Shown here in pieces: positions 16,881 through 25,274 of a stretch of 64,000 nt of DNA. The position numbers were made by a program, and so were the translations under genes. The notes below the pieces were generated by a model. That model searched no databases, was not told the origin of the DNA, and was given only the letters and a program-made list of their open reading frames with translations. This DNA is from CAVXHQ01 sp963761735 (GTDB lineage: Bacteria; Pseudomonadota; Alphaproteobacteria; Rhodobacterales; Rhodobacteraceae), in the NCBI GenBank assembly GCA_963761735.1, contig CAVXHQ010000005.1, positions 1,054,001 to 1,118,000 of the forward strand, given 5' to 3'. Numbering within the stretch: position 1 is the first letter of the stretch; each line of letters starts with the position of its first letter.

Positions 16881-18153
16881 GTGGATCACCGCACCGCAGG
16901 CCGCGCGCCGGGCCACGGGATGCATCCTGATCGGCGGATGTGCCTCCGAACCCGTGGCAGTGCTCGACGCCGTCGCGCATGATCCCGGGCTGTGGCGGGG
17001 ACGGGTGCTGACCGGCGCCTTCATTCCGGGCGTGAACGATCGCGATTTTTCGGCACTGGGGCGCGACACCACGGTCGAGACGGTTTTCGTGACCGCCGGA
17101 CTGCGCCGCGACCGCGCGGCCGGGCGGGTGGCGCATTTGCCGATCCATTACAGTGCGTTTCACGCGCGCCTGGCGCGGCCCGGCGCCGTCGACTGCGTCC
17201 TGATCTGCGTGCCGCCACCGGCCCCGGACGGAACCGTGGGCTTCGGTCCGGCCTGCGATTTCGCGCCTGCGGCCATTGCCGCCGGGGCGCGGCTGATCGG
17301 CGTGGTGAACGCCGCGATGCCGGACGTCGCGGGCGGGCAGCGTCTGCCGCTGTCGCGGTTCGAGGCATTGGTGCAAGGCGATGCGCCGATCCCGGAACTG
17401 GCCGCGACGGTACCCGATGCGGTCAGCCGCGCGATAGCCGGCCATGTCGCAGGGCTTTTGCCGCCCAGCGGAACCCTGCAACTTGGCCTCGGCAAAGTGC
17501 AGGCCGCCGTGCTCGAGGCAGTCGTGGCGGCAGATCGCCGGGACATCGCATTCCATGGCGGTATGATTTCCGCGCCGGTTCTGGCCGCGATCGATGACGG
17601 TTTCTTTGCGCGCGGCATCACGACGGGAGTGGCGCTGGGCGACGCTGATTTCTATGCGCGCCTGCCGGCGTATCGGGCGATCCGCTATCGCGGCGTCGAA
17701 ACGACCCATGCGCGCGAGGTTCTTGCATCCTTGCCAGGGTTCGTGTCGGTCAATTCCGTCCTGCAGGTCGATTTGACGGGGCAAGCCAATGGCGAGTATG
17801 TGGGGGGCATGCAGGTAAGCGGGCAGGGCGGCATGGTGGATTTCATACACGGGGCACGCGCGTCCATCGGCGGGCGGGCGATCCTCGCGGTGCCCTCGAC
17901 GGCGAAAGGCGGCACGGTCAGCCGGATCGTCGCCGCGTTGCCGATGGGCACGCCGGTGTCCGTGACGCGCGCCGATGTGGACGTGATCGTGACCGAGCAC
18001 GGCATCGCCGACCTGCGCGAAGCGGACCTTGCGACCCGCGCGGAACGGCTGGTGGCGATTGCCGATCCCGCGTTCCGCGACGACTTGCGCGCGGCTATGG
18101 CCATCCCCGCACACCGGCCCGCGCCAGTATTCCCGTCCCGGCGCGCCCGATGA
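16873..18153 (+). CDS. Acetyl-CoA hydrolase/transferase family protein (4-hydroxybutyrate CoA-transferase-like)
   Basis: This 426-residue protein aligns by eye along the class-I CoA-transferase/acetyl-CoA hydrolase family: PFGPACDF-type region, GTLQLGLGKVQAAVLEAV, FVSVNSVLQVDLTGQANGEY, GGMVDFIHGARASIGG, SRADVDVIVTEHGIADL-like motif (here RADVDVIVTEHGIADLREAD) and IADPAFRDDL at the C-terminus. In 4-hydroxybutyrate CoA-transferases the acyl-carrying glutamate lies in a motif like HTEM(I/L)SDG; here the equivalent stretch is HGGMISAPV (about residues 228-236), with Gly where Glu is expected. The protein may therefore be a hydrolase-like variant or use another residue. The GTG at 16873 is inferred from its overlap with the amidase stop. 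Confidence 0.75.
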   Translation: MPEWITAPQAARRATGCILIGGCASEPVAVLDAVAHDPGLWRGRVLTGAFIPGVNDRDFSALGRDTTVETVFVTAGLRRDRAAGRVAHLPIHYSAFHARLARPGAVDCVLICVPPPAPDGTVGFGPACDFAPAAIAAGARLIGVVNAAMPDVAGGQRLPLSRFEALVQGDAPIPELAATVPDAVSRAIAGHVAGLLPPSGTLQLGLGKVQAAVLEAVVAADRRDIAFHGGMISAPVLAAIDDGFFARGITTGVALGDADFYARLPAYRAIRYRGVETTHAREVLASLPGFVSVNSVLQVDLTGQANGEYVGGMQVSGQGGMVDFIHGARASIGGRAILAVPSTAKGGTVSRIVAALPMGTPVSVTRADVDVIVTEHGIADLREADLATRAERLVAIADPAFRDDLRAAMAIPAHRPAPVFPSRRAR

Positions 18154-18941
18154 CGGCTGCCAGGTCCATCGGCACCCCCGACGACCGTCCTCAGTATATC
18201 CGCATCGGCGATCTCCTGCGCGAGCGTATCCGCACCGGTCACTATCCCGTCGACGGACTGTTGCCGACCGAAGGAGAGCTTTGCGAAGAATTTTCCAGCA
18301 GCCGCCATACCGTGCGCGAGGCCCTGCGCCGCCTGACCGAAGCGGGCCTTATCGCGCGCAGGCAAGGGTCCGGCAGCCGGGTGCTGGCGGCAGAGCCGCA
18401 CCAGAACTATGTGCATGCGATGCGCTCGCTGGATCAGCTGTTCCAGTACGCGAGCGATACCCGCTTCGTCATCGACCAGCTCGGTGTTTCGGTGCCCGAT
18501 CCGGGGCTGCTGGCCGATATCGCCGGCGGCCTCTCGCCCAGTCCCATATCGGCCCGGCACGAGTGGCTGATCGTCAGGGGCCTGCGGATGGAGCGCGACG
18601 AGGACATCCCGATCTGCCACTCCATCGTCCTTCTCAATCATCGTTTCGCCGAGGTCGCGGACGTTCTGAGAGACCACCCGGGCGCGATCTATCGCTTCAT
18701 CGAGGAGCGGTTCGGTGTCGAGGTCGCGCAGGTGGTACAGGACATCACCGTCGCCCCGATGCCGTCCGATGCCGCACAGGCGCTGGGCGCCGAGCCCGGG
18801 GTGCTGGCCGCGCGGGTGGTCCGTCGCTATCTCGATGCCGACGGCACGGTCTTGATCGCCTCGGTCAACCACCACCCGGCGGAACGGTTCAGCTATTCGA
18901 TGGAACTGAAACGCGATGCTTCGCGACGGACGTACAGCTAG
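18150..18941 (+). CDS. GntR-family transcriptional regulator, HutC/UTRA type
   Basis: The 263-residue protein has an N-terminal winged helix of the GntR kind at residues 14-85 (PQYIRIGDLLRERIRTGHYP, LPTEGELCEEFSSSRHTVRE, ALRRLTEAGLIARRQGSGS). A C-terminal domain with the UTRA pattern follows (GVEVAQVVQDITVAPMPSDA, HPAERFSYSMELKR), which binds a small effector in HutC-type proteins. It is the last gene of the first island operon, overlapping the CoA-transferase-family gene by four bases. It is the only intact transcription-factor gene inside the island, so it is the best candidate to bind the five copies of ATTTGTCCGGACAAAT. That would make the operon self-regulated. HutC-type proteins are mostly repressors released by a pathway compound; which compound is unknown. 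Confidence 0.85.
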   Translation: MTAARSIGTPDDRPQYIRIGDLLRERIRTGHYPVDGLLPTEGELCEEFSSSRHTVREALRRLTEAGLIARRQGSGSRVLAAEPHQNYVHAMRSLDQLFQYASDTRFVIDQLGVSVPDPGLLADIAGGLSPSPISARHEWLIVRGLRMERDEDIPICHSIVLLNHRFAEVADVLRDHPGAIYRFIEERFGVEVAQVVQDITVAPMPSDAAQALGAEPGVLAARVVRRYLDADGTVLIASVNHHPAERFSYSMELKRDASRRTYS

Positions 18942-18944
18942 GCG

Positions 18945-20240
18945 TCATCCCGCGCGCATCTGTCGCGGCAACCACGTCACGATCTCCGGCCAGATCGTCA
19001 GGATGACCACGACGCAGACCATCACCGCGCAGAACGGGGCGGCCGCCCGGGCGATGCGGCCGATACCCTCGTTCGTCAGCCCGCGTATCACGAACAGGTT
19101 GAACCCGACGGGTGGCGTCACCTGCGCCATCTCGATGGTGATGATCAGGAAAATCCCGAACCAGACCGGATCGAAGCCGGCGGCGACGACCAGCGGCAGA
19201 GTGACCGGCAGGGTCATGACGATGGTCGACAGACCGTCGAGGAAGCAGCCCAGGAACAGGTAGAACAGCGTCAGAAGGATGATGAGCGCGTAGGGGGACA
19301 GGGCCAGCGCGTCGATGGCCGCGGCAACCTCTCCGGGGATGGCGAGGCGGGCCATCGCCTTGGACAGGAACAGCGCGCCGACGAGGATCAGCCCGATCAT
19401 CGAACAGGTGCGGATCGTGCCCATGAATGCCGCGCGCAGCATCGCGGGCGTCAGCTGGCGCTCCCACACGGTCAGGATCAGCGCGCCGAGAACACCCATG
19501 GCCGCCGCCTCGGTTACCGAGGCATAGCCGCCGTACATCGACCCGATGACAAAGCCGATGAGCAGGGCGATCGGCAAGAGTTTGCCCAGCGCCCGCGCCT
19601 TGTACGCCCATGTGGTCGAGGGCGGGCGGTCGGGGGCGACGCCGCCACGCAGGCTTGCCACCGCGATATGGGCCATGAACGCCACGGCGAGCATCAGGCC
19701 CGGCACGATGCCCGCAATGAACAGATCGAGGATCGAGACCTCGGCGAGGACGCCGTAGACGATCAGCGGGATCGACGGCGGGATCAGGAAGCCGATCGTG
19801 CCCGACCCCGCCAGCGATCCCAGCGCCAGTCCGCGGTCATAGCCGCGCGCGTCCAGTTCCTTGAGCGTGATCCGCCCCACCGTGGCCGTCGTCGCCGCCG
19901 AGGATCCCGACACGGCGGCAAATAGCGTGCAGCCCAGCACATTTATGTGCAGCAGACCGCCCGGCAGACGGCGCACGAACGGGGCGAGCCCCGAGAACAG
20001 GTTTTGCGACAGCCGGGTGTGGAACAGGATCTCGCCCATCAGGATGAACAGCGGCAGGGTGACGAGTTCCTGCGCGGTTGCCGTGCCCCACATGTCGCCT
20101 GCCAGAAAGCTGTCGATCCGGAACGACCGAAAAACTTCGAGGGCGAGGATCCCAAGCGCCATGAGCGCGAAACCGACCCAGAGGCCGCCACCCAGAAACA
20201 GCGCGAGAAAGGCGCCGATAAAGCCGAGAGGGCCGGTCAT
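18945..20240 (-). CDS. TRAP transporter large permease (DctM type), system 1
   Basis: This 431-residue polytopic membrane protein has the DctM family's repeated hydrophobic helices and hallmark motifs: PLFILMGEILFHTRLSQNLF, the conserved SGSSAATTATVG loop (about residue 110), GFLIPPSIPLIVYGVLAEVS and PPVGFNLFVIRGLTNEGIG. It forms the ion-driven translocation channel of a TRAP transporter, together with the small subunit at 20306 and the binding protein at 20848. The gene ends three bases from the end of the gntR gene and converges with it. Its start lies inside a 17-bp tandem repeat (20238-20291) that repeats the ATG in shifted frames; the ATG at 20240 is the only one in frame with the protein. 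Confidence 0.88.
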   Translation of the reverse strand: MTGPLGFIGAFLALFLGGGLWVGFALMALGILALEVFRSFRIDSFLAGDMWGTATAQELVTLPLFILMGEILFHTRLSQNLFSGLAPFVRRLPGGLLHINVLGCTLFAAVSGSSAATTATVGRITLKELDARGYDRGLALGSLAGSGTIGFLIPPSIPLIVYGVLAEVSILDLFIAGIVPGLMLAVAFMAHIAVASLRGGVAPDRPPSTTWAYKARALGKLLPIALLIGFVIGSMYGGYASVTEAAAMGVLGALILTVWERQLTPAMLRAAFMGTIRTCSMIGLILVGALFLSKAMARLAIPGEVAAAIDALALSPYALIILLTLFYLFLGCFLDGLSTIVMTLPVTLPLVVAAGFDPVWFGIFLIITIEMAQVTPPVGFNLFVIRGLTNEGIGRIARAAAPFCAVMVCVVVILTIWPEIVTWLPRQMRAG

Positions 20241-20291
20241 GAAGCGGGTCCGGTCATGAAATGGGTCGGGTCATGAAACGGGTCTGGCCAT
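20238..20291. repeat. 17-bp tandem repeat over the DctM start codon
   Basis: Three clear copies and a worn fourth copy of a 17-bp unit (plus strand TCATGAARYGGGTCSGG) put CAT triplets at 20238, 20255, 20272 and 20289. On the minus strand each copy supplies an ATG, but 17 is not a multiple of three, so successive ATGs are in different frames. Only the one at 20240 reads the TRAP permease. It looks like slippage duplication of the initiation region. Confidence 0.8.
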
Positions 20292-20305
20292 ATCGTGCGG
20301 CCCGC

Positions 20306-20824
20306 TCATTTCGACGCCCCGGCTGCGGCAAGGTCGGGCGCCTCACCGGTCAGCAGCCGAAGCAGGCGGGCGATCAGCGCCAGTGCCAGCAGGACGAAAG
20401 ACGCCGCAAGAACCGCTTGCGGAATGACCAGCGGCGTCTGCGACAGATAGGTCGAGACGGACCCGAGTTCGCCGCTGCGGGCGGCAAACCGGATCAGCGC
20501 CCAGGCCGCATAGGCCGTCACGATCAGCGCACCGATCGTGGCGAGGATATCGAGGATGCGGGCCACGGCGACGGGCACGGCGTGGGTGATCAGGGTGACG
20601 CGGATATGCGATCCCTGCCGCAGCGCCCAGCCGGAGCCCGCAAAGAAAACGGCAAGCAGGGTATAGCCCGAAAATTCGACGGCCCAGGGCTGCGACCAGT
20701 CGAAGAACGAGGTCGCGATGACCTCGGTCACGAGCATCGCCGCCATGATCGCGCAGGCCACGGCCGCAACCGCCGCGCCCGCAGCGCACAACAGATCGAT
20801 GGAGCGTAAAAGCGGGCGCAGCAT
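20306..20824 (-). CDS. TRAP transporter small permease (DctQ type), system 1
   Basis: This 172-residue membrane protein has four predicted helices, the normal DctQ layout: LCAAGAAVAAVACAIMAAML, the conserved motif-bearing second helix region (WSQPWAVEFSGYTLLAVFF), a third near ARILDILATIGALIVTAYAAW and a fourth near VIPQAVLAASFVLLALALIA. It partners DctM and binds the DctP ligand complex. It lies between the binding-protein gene (23 bp upstream) and the large permease gene (65 bp downstream), on the same strand and presumably in the same transcript, driven from the promoter by the palindrome at 21934. Confidence 0.85.
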   Translation of the reverse strand: MLRPLLRSIDLLCAAGAAVAAVACAIMAAMLVTEVIATSFFDWSQPWAVEFSGYTLLAVFFAGSGWALRQGSHIRVTLITHAVPVAVARILDILATIGALIVTAYAAWALIRFAARSGELGSVSTYLSQTPLVIPQAVLAASFVLLALALIARLLRLLTGEAPDLAAAGASK

Positions 20825-20847
20825 GTAAGTCGTCTCTCCGAAAGGGC

Positions 20848-21822
20848 TCAGTTGCCGGCGGCAAAGGCCTCGAGGATCGGACCGGCGGCGGCATTGGCCG
20901 CGACGAAATCGTCCGCCATGCCCGCCGTCGCCTCCCGCATCAGGGCGGCGAGCTCTTCGGACGGCGGCTCGACGGTCATGCCGTTGGCCATCAGTTCCTC
21001 CATCCGGGTGGCGTGTTCGGCCTGACTGATCTCCCAGAACCCGGGTTCCATCTCGGCGGCGAGGCCGAGGATGATCTGCTGGTTTTCAGGTGAGATCTCG
21101 GCCCAGACATCCATGTTCACGGCCAGCACGTTGGATGCCCACAGATGGTTGGTGGTGTAGGCGTGGTTCAGGAAATCCCAGTATTTCTGGGCGACCGCGG
21201 TCGATCCCGACGTCATCACCGCATCCAGACGCCCGGTGGCGAGGGCGGGAATGATGTCCGGGTTGTTCATCTGCTGCGGGTTCATCCCGAGGTTTGAAAT
21301 CATCGTCGACGTATTGGCGTCGTAAACCCGCATCCGCACGCCTTCGAGGTCGGCTGCGGTTTCCAGCGGTTCCTTGGTAAAGAAGTTCTGGCTGGGCCAC
21401 GGCACGATATACAGGGCGATCTGGTTGCGGGCCGCCAGTTCTTCCTCCCACACCGGGCGGACGAGGTCGTGCATCCGGCGCAATTCGGCATAATCCGAGA
21501 TCAGGAAGGGGATCGATTCGATCCCGAGGATCGGCAGGTCGCCGACGTTCTGGAACAAGGCGTATTCGGCCATCGGCACGGCGCCGTCCTCGACCGCGCG
21601 CAGCAATTCGTTGGCGCGAACGCCCAGTGCGCCGCCGGGGTGGATGATCATCTCGACCTCGCCACCGGTCGCCTCGGTCACGGCTTGCGCAAAATTCATC
21701 GCGTTGACGGTATGAAACTCGGTCGGCCCCCAGGGGATCGACACGTCCCAGACGGTCTGGGCGGCGGCGGGCAGGGCGGTGACCGCAATGGACGCGGCGA
21801 CGAAGAAGGGTCTGATCGACAT
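20848..21822 (-). CDS. TRAP transporter substrate-binding protein (DctP type), system 1
   Basis: This 324-residue periplasmic protein has a Sec signal peptide (MSIRPFFVAASIAVTALPAAAQ, cleavage likely after AAA-Q). DctP-family features follow: FHTVNAMNFAQAVTEATGGE, HPGGALGVRANELLRAVEDG, and the carboxylate-binding arginine region RMRVYDANTSTMISNLGMNP at about residue 170-185. TRAP binding proteins usually take organic acids through that arginine, so the ligand is probably a carboxylate. GGGAG precedes the ATG by 9 bases. The gene is first in the minus-strand TRAP operon, divergent from the arylmalonate-decarboxylase-like gene at 22055, with an island palindrome between them. Confidence 0.88.
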   Translation of the reverse strand: MSIRPFFVAASIAVTALPAAAQTVWDVSIPWGPTEFHTVNAMNFAQAVTEATGGEVEMIIHPGGALGVRANELLRAVEDGAVPMAEYALFQNVGDLPILGIESIPFLISDYAELRRMHDLVRPVWEEELAARNQIALYIVPWPSQNFFTKEPLETAADLEGVRMRVYDANTSTMISNLGMNPQQMNNPDIIPALATGRLDAVMTSGSTAVAQKYWDFLNHAYTTNHLWASNVLAVNMDVWAEISPENQQIILGLAAEMEPGFWEISQAEHATRMEELMANGMTVEPPSEELAALMREATAGMADDFVAANAAAGPILEAFAAGN

Positions 21823-21933
21823 CGGTGGAACTCCCGTTGGTGTCTGGCCGTCCGTGGGGCCAAAAAGAGGTGCGCGGGGCCGGACCCTGCGTCTGCGCCC
21901 GACTATGGAGGCGGTTTTCCGAGTCTGTCAATC

Positions 21934-21949
21934 ATTTGTCCGGACAAAT
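21934..21949 (-). promoter_or_regulatory. Island palindrome, site 2 (TRAP-1 / 22055 divergent region)
   Basis: A perfect ATTTGTCCGGACAAAT. On the minus strand, towards the TRAP-1 operon, it is followed after two bases by TTGACA and, 18 bases later, CATAGT, a good sigma-70 promoter. The operator therefore directly abuts the -35 box, the same geometry as site 5 at 43646. On the plus strand the gene at 22055 lies about 105 bp downstream; I could not pick out a clear promoter in that direction. Confidence 0.75.
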
Positions 21950-22054
21950 TCGCCACCCCGTCGGGCGGTGCCAACGATCCGGCGCTCTTCGCCCGTTCCT
22001 GCCCGGTTGCAGGGCGCCTGTCGCGCGATCATCATCGGGCAAACGGAGGATGCG

Positions 22055-22804
22055 ATGCGGGACATTCTGGGACATCGGGCGCGGATCGGTGTGGTGGCGC
22101 CCGCCACCAACACGGTGGTGCAGCCCGAGCTGGAGGGGCTGCGGCCTGCCGGTGTCACCAACCACCACGGTCGCATCCGGGTGCGCAACGGGCCGATGGG
22201 GACGGACGCCGCGTTTATCGCGCTGCTCGACGCTCTCGACGCGGATCTGGACCGCGCGCTGGACGATGTGGCGGCCTGCGGGCCGGACCATCTGATCGTC
22301 GGGGTGACATCGCCGATGCTGCGCGGTGGCGCCCTGGCCTGTGACGCGCGGCTGGCCGGGATCGCGGCGCGGACCGGCATCGCGGCGACGGCGGGGTCGG
22401 TCGCGCTGGCCCGGGTGCTGGTGCGGCTGGGGGTGCGCAGGATTGGTGTGATAACGCCGTATCAGCCGGTGATGGACACCCTGCTGACAGACTATTTTTC
22501 CGGATCGGGCGTCGAGATCGCGGCCTGGGTCACGCTGCGCTGTGCCACGCCGTTCGCCATCGCACAGGTGACGGCGGCGGATCTGGTGGCGCGCGTCGTC
22601 GCGGCGGACGCACCCCGCGTGGAGGCATGGGTGCAGGTGGGCACGAACCTCGCCTTCACCGATCTTGCGGGCACGCTGACCGCACACTTGGGCAAGCCGG
22701 TGGTGGGGGTCAACGCCGCCACCTATTGGGAGGCGCTGCGCCGCGTGGGCGTGCAAGAAGATGTACCGGCGCTTGGGCCGGTGCTCTCGGGTCTTGGGAT
22801 TTAG
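22055..22804 (+). CDS. Arylmalonate decarboxylase / maleate isomerase family protein, cysteine-less (paralogue 1)
   Basis: The 249-residue product belongs to the Asp/Glu/hydantoin racemase superfamily, in the branch of maleate cis-trans isomerase and arylmalonate decarboxylase (AMDase): GHRARIGVVAPATNTVVQPE, the oxyanion-type loop GVTSPMLRGGALACD (as in AMDase GTSLSFYRG), VRLGVRRIGVITPYQPVMD. The C-terminal-half catalytic cysteine expected in QVGTNL(P)C is replaced by Phe201 (QVGTNLAF), and the first cysteine of isomerases is Val. Paralogue 2 at 42882 keeps the C-terminal cysteine. This copy may thus be catalytically altered or act as a partner subunit. Start 22055 is set by CGGAGGA just upstream; an open frame from 21779 would overlap the divergent signal-peptide gene and is rejected. 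Confidence 0.72.
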   Translation: MRDILGHRARIGVVAPATNTVVQPELEGLRPAGVTNHHGRIRVRNGPMGTDAAFIALLDALDADLDRALDDVAACGPDHLIVGVTSPMLRGGALACDARLAGIAARTGIAATAGSVALARVLVRLGVRRIGVITPYQPVMDTLLTDYFSGSGVEIAAWVTLRCATPFAIAQVTAADLVARVVAADAPRVEAWVQVGTNLAFTDLAGTLTAHLGKPVVGVNAATYWEALRRVGVQEDVPALGPVLSGLGI

Positions 22805-23919
22805 GCGCCCGTCAGGCGCGTGCGGATCGCCGCACCGTCGCCGTCCAGATCCGGCAGGCGCAGATCGGGTGCGCCCGGCTCGTTGCGATATTTGACCGGC
22901 GTGCCGATATGATGCGCGCCCGCCGCGTCACGCAACAACATGTCGCGGGCGGCAACCTGTGGCTGACGCCATGCCTCGAGCAGGTTCAGCACCGGTGCAT
23001 AGCAGACGTCCTTGTCCGCGAACCACGCGTTCCAGTGGGCGAGTGTTTTCCGGGCGAATGTCTCGCGCAGGAACGCCTTGACCGGCGCCTGCCCCGCGCC
23101 CGGCGGACCGGCGGCGGCGTCGATCAGGTCCGGTCGGCCAAGGGCGGTCAGCAGGGTGACGACGAACTTGCGTTCGACCCCGCCCAGCGTCAGGTGGCGC
23201 CCGTCGGCGGTCGGATAGACCGAAAAGAAGGCACAGCCGCCGAAACTGCGCTCGTCCGCGACGACCGGCGCGCGATCTTCGGCAAAGACGGGGCCGACGA
23301 CGTTGGGCAGCCAGGCCATCGTCGCGTCCTGCATCGAGATGTCGATGACATCGCCCGTGCCGGTGGTTTCCCGTCGCAACAGCGCCATCAGCACCGCCGA
23401 CAGGGCCGTGAGCGATCCGGCAAGATCGGCGACCGGCATATGCGGGTTTACCGGATGGCCATCGGCCGCGAGGTTCAGCGACACGATGCCCGACAGGGCC
23501 TCGATGCTGAGATCGTGCGCCGGGCGTTTCACCTCCGGTCCGGTCTGCCCGAAGGCAGAGATCGAGCAATAGACGAGGCGCGGGTTCAGCGCGCACATGG
23601 CGTCGGGGCCGATCCCCAGACGGTCGACCACGCCGGGACGGAACGCCTCGATCATCACGTCGGCCTCGGCGACCAGTTGCAGCAGGATGGCATGATCGTC
23701 GGGGTTTTTAAGGTCGAGAACGATGGAGCGTTTGCCGCGATGGGTGTTGCGAAACCACGTCGTCGCATCGCCCTCGACATAGCCGACCTTCCGGACGGGC
23801 TCGCCCGCGGGCGGTTCGACCTTGATGACCTCCGCCCCGTGATCGGCCAGCATCTGCGTCAGCATCGGGCCGGGCAGGAACAGCGACAGGTCGAGTATCT
23901 TGAAGCCGTCCATCTTCAT
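22801..23919 (-). CDS. CaiB/BaiF family CoA-transferase (1)
   Basis: This 372-residue class-III CoA-transferase moves CoA between acids through a mixed anhydride with an aspartate. Seen: ILDLSLFLPGPMLTQMLADH, GAEVIKVEPPAGEPVR, the CoA-contacting FRNTHRGKRSIVLDLKNPDD, and RPGVVDRLGIGPDAMCALNP with YCSISAFGQTGP. The catalytic aspartate is expected in the HDLSIEALSG stretch (about residue 160). AAGGAG stands 6 bases before the ATG at 23919. Its 3' end overlaps the end of the convergent gene 22055 by four bases. It is the last gene of the ten-gene minus-strand operon and follows the 28-bp tandem repeat block. Confidence 0.85.
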   Translation of the reverse strand: MKMDGFKILDLSLFLPGPMLTQMLADHGAEVIKVEPPAGEPVRKVGYVEGDATTWFRNTHRGKRSIVLDLKNPDDHAILLQLVAEADVMIEAFRPGVVDRLGIGPDAMCALNPRLVYCSISAFGQTGPEVKRPAHDLSIEALSGIVSLNLAADGHPVNPHMPVADLAGSLTALSAVLMALLRRETTGTGDVIDISMQDATMAWLPNVVGPVFAEDRAPVVADERSFGGCAFFSVYPTADGRHLTLGGVERKFVVTLLTALGRPDLIDAAAGPPGAGQAPVKAFLRETFARKTLAHWNAWFADKDVCYAPVLNLLEAWRQPQVAARDMLLRDAAGAHHIGTPVKYRNEPGAPDLRLPDLDGDGAAIRTRLTGA

Positions 23920-23939
23920 CGGGGTCTCCTTTTTGGATT

Positions 23940-24051
23940 TCGCGCCGGGTGCGCAGGCTTTCAGATCTCGCACCGGGTGCGCAGGCTTTCAGATCTCGCA
24001 CCGGGTGCGCGGGCTTTCAGATCTCGCGCCGGGTGCACAGGCTCTCAGATC
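23940..24051. repeat. Four tandem copies of a 28-bp unit between two CoA-transferase genes
   Basis: Units start at 23940, 23968, 23996 and 24024; the second reads TCGCACCGGGTGCGCAGGCT followed by TTCAGATC, and the others differ at one to four positions. The rightmost copy contains the stop codon of the upstream CaiB gene (TGA at 24045-24047 on the minus strand); the other copies carry the same trinucleotide or near neighbours. The block fills nearly the whole spacer before the next CaiB gene's ribosome-binding site. There are no intervening spacers, so this is not a CRISPR array; duplication of the gene's 3' end is likely. Confidence 0.85.
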
Positions 24052-25274
24052 ACCTGCTCGGCGCGCAGGGCGGCGATGTCATCGTCGCGCAGGCCCGCCT
24101 CGTGCAGGATCGCATCGGTGTCGGCGCCCAGCGCCGGGGCGATGGTGGCCGCGGCGCGCGCGCCATCCAGGCGGATCGGGCCGGACAGGACGCGCAGCGG
24201 CTTTTGCGGATGATCGACGGTCTGGATGCCGCCGGTTTCGGCAAAGTACGGATTGTCGAGCGCCCGGGCGATGCCGAGCACCGGTGCCGCCGGAACCCGC
24301 CCGGCCAGCTTTCCCATCCAGTCGCCGGTCGTCGCGCCGGCGAAGGCCTCGTCGAGGATCGCGACCAGCACGTCGCGGTTCTCGAAGCGGTCGCGCGGTT
24401 CGGCGAACCGTTGGTCGGCGGGCAGGTCGGGCAGGGACAGCGCCGCGCACAAGGCGATCCAGAATTTCGGCAGCACGCACATGACGAAAATGTGTCCATC
24501 GGCCGTGGGAAATGTCTCGCAGGGGACGACGGAGGGATGGCCGCTCCGGGGGCGGCGGCGCACGACGTCGCCTTCGTTGAGATACCAGGTCGCCGGATAG
24601 GTCAGCTGGTGCATCGCCACATCGTACAGGGTGACGTCGACGTCACGCCCCCGCCCGGTGCGCAACGCGCCGACGAGGGCGGCGGTAAGCGCGAAGGCGG
24701 TGGTGATGCCGGTGAGATAATCGACGATCGACAGGCCCATGCGGGTGCCGTTCCCCTCCGGCGCGCCGGTCAGCGACATAAAACCGGCCTCGGCCTGCAT
24801 CAGATAATCATAGGCGGGCCACGTGGCGCGCGGCCCGGTGCGGCCATAGCCCGACAGATGCGCGCAGACCACGGCGGCGTTGTGCGGGGCGAGGGCATCA
24901 TAGGTCAGCCCCAGCTTGCCCGGCTGGTCGCCGCGCAGGTTGTTGAGAACGGCGTCCGCGGTCGGCACGAGGCGGTGCAGGATGTCCTGTCCCGCAGGCC
25001 GGCGCAGATCGAGGGTCAGCGACCGCTTGCCCAGATTGAACGTCTGGAAGAAGTGGCTGTCCCCCTCCCCGAGGAAATGCGGCCCCGACGCCCGGCTGCT
25101 GTCGCCGCCCGGCCCCCGCGCGCTGGCGGGCGGTTCGATCTTGATGACCTCGGCGCCCATATCGGCCAGATACATCGTGGCGAACGGTCCCGCACCGTAT
25201 TGCTCCGCCGACAGGATACGGGTGCCCCTCAGCGGCGGATCGGTGATACCCGATGCCGGTTTTTGCGGCACCAT
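24045..25274 (-). CDS. CaiB/BaiF family CoA-transferase (2)
   Basis: A second class-III CoA-transferase of 409 residues, clearly different from the one at 22801: LRGTRILSAEQYGAGPFATM, YLADMGAEVIKIEPPASARG, QTFNLGKRSLTLDLRRPAGQ, and CAHLSGYGRTGPRATWPAYD with the catalytic aspartate expected in AYDYLMQAEAGF. The ATG at 25274 overlaps the acyl-CoA dehydrogenase stop (ATGA), so it is translationally coupled to it. Two neighbouring CaiB genes may encode a heteromeric enzyme, as in BbsEF-type transferases, or act on two different acids; the sequence does not decide. Confidence 0.85.
   Translation of the reverse strand: MVPQKPASGITDPPLRGTRILSAEQYGAGPFATMYLADMGAEVIKIEPPASARGPGGDSSRASGPHFLGEGDSHFFQTFNLGKRSLTLDLRRPAGQDILHRLVPTADAVLNNLRGDQPGKLGLTYDALAPHNAAVVCAHLSGYGRTGPRATWPAYDYLMQAEAGFMSLTGAPEGNGTRMGLSIVDYLTGITTAFALTAALVGALRTGRGRDVDVTLYDVAMHQLTYPATWYLNEGDVVRRRPRSGHPSVVPCETFPTADGHIFVMCVLPKFWIALCAALSLPDLPADQRFAEPRDRFENRDVLVAILDEAFAGATTGDWMGKLAGRVPAAPVLGIARALDNPYFAETGGIQTVDHPQKPLRVLSGPIRLDGARAAATIAPALGADTDAILHEAGLRDDDIAALRAEQVI

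Noticed and set aside
21779..22054. Longer N-terminus for the AMDase-like gene at 22055
   Set aside because: It would overlap the signal-peptide region of the divergent TRAP gene and run through the operator; a strong ribosome-binding site precedes 22055.
22055..22804. Plain maleate isomerase or amino-acid racemase call
   Set aside because: Both cysteines needed for those reactions are missing in this copy, and the first is missing in the paralogue; the AMDase-like pattern fits better.
23940..24051. Possible CRISPR array
   Set aside because: Repeats follow one another without spacers and copy the end of a gene; no cas genes are present.
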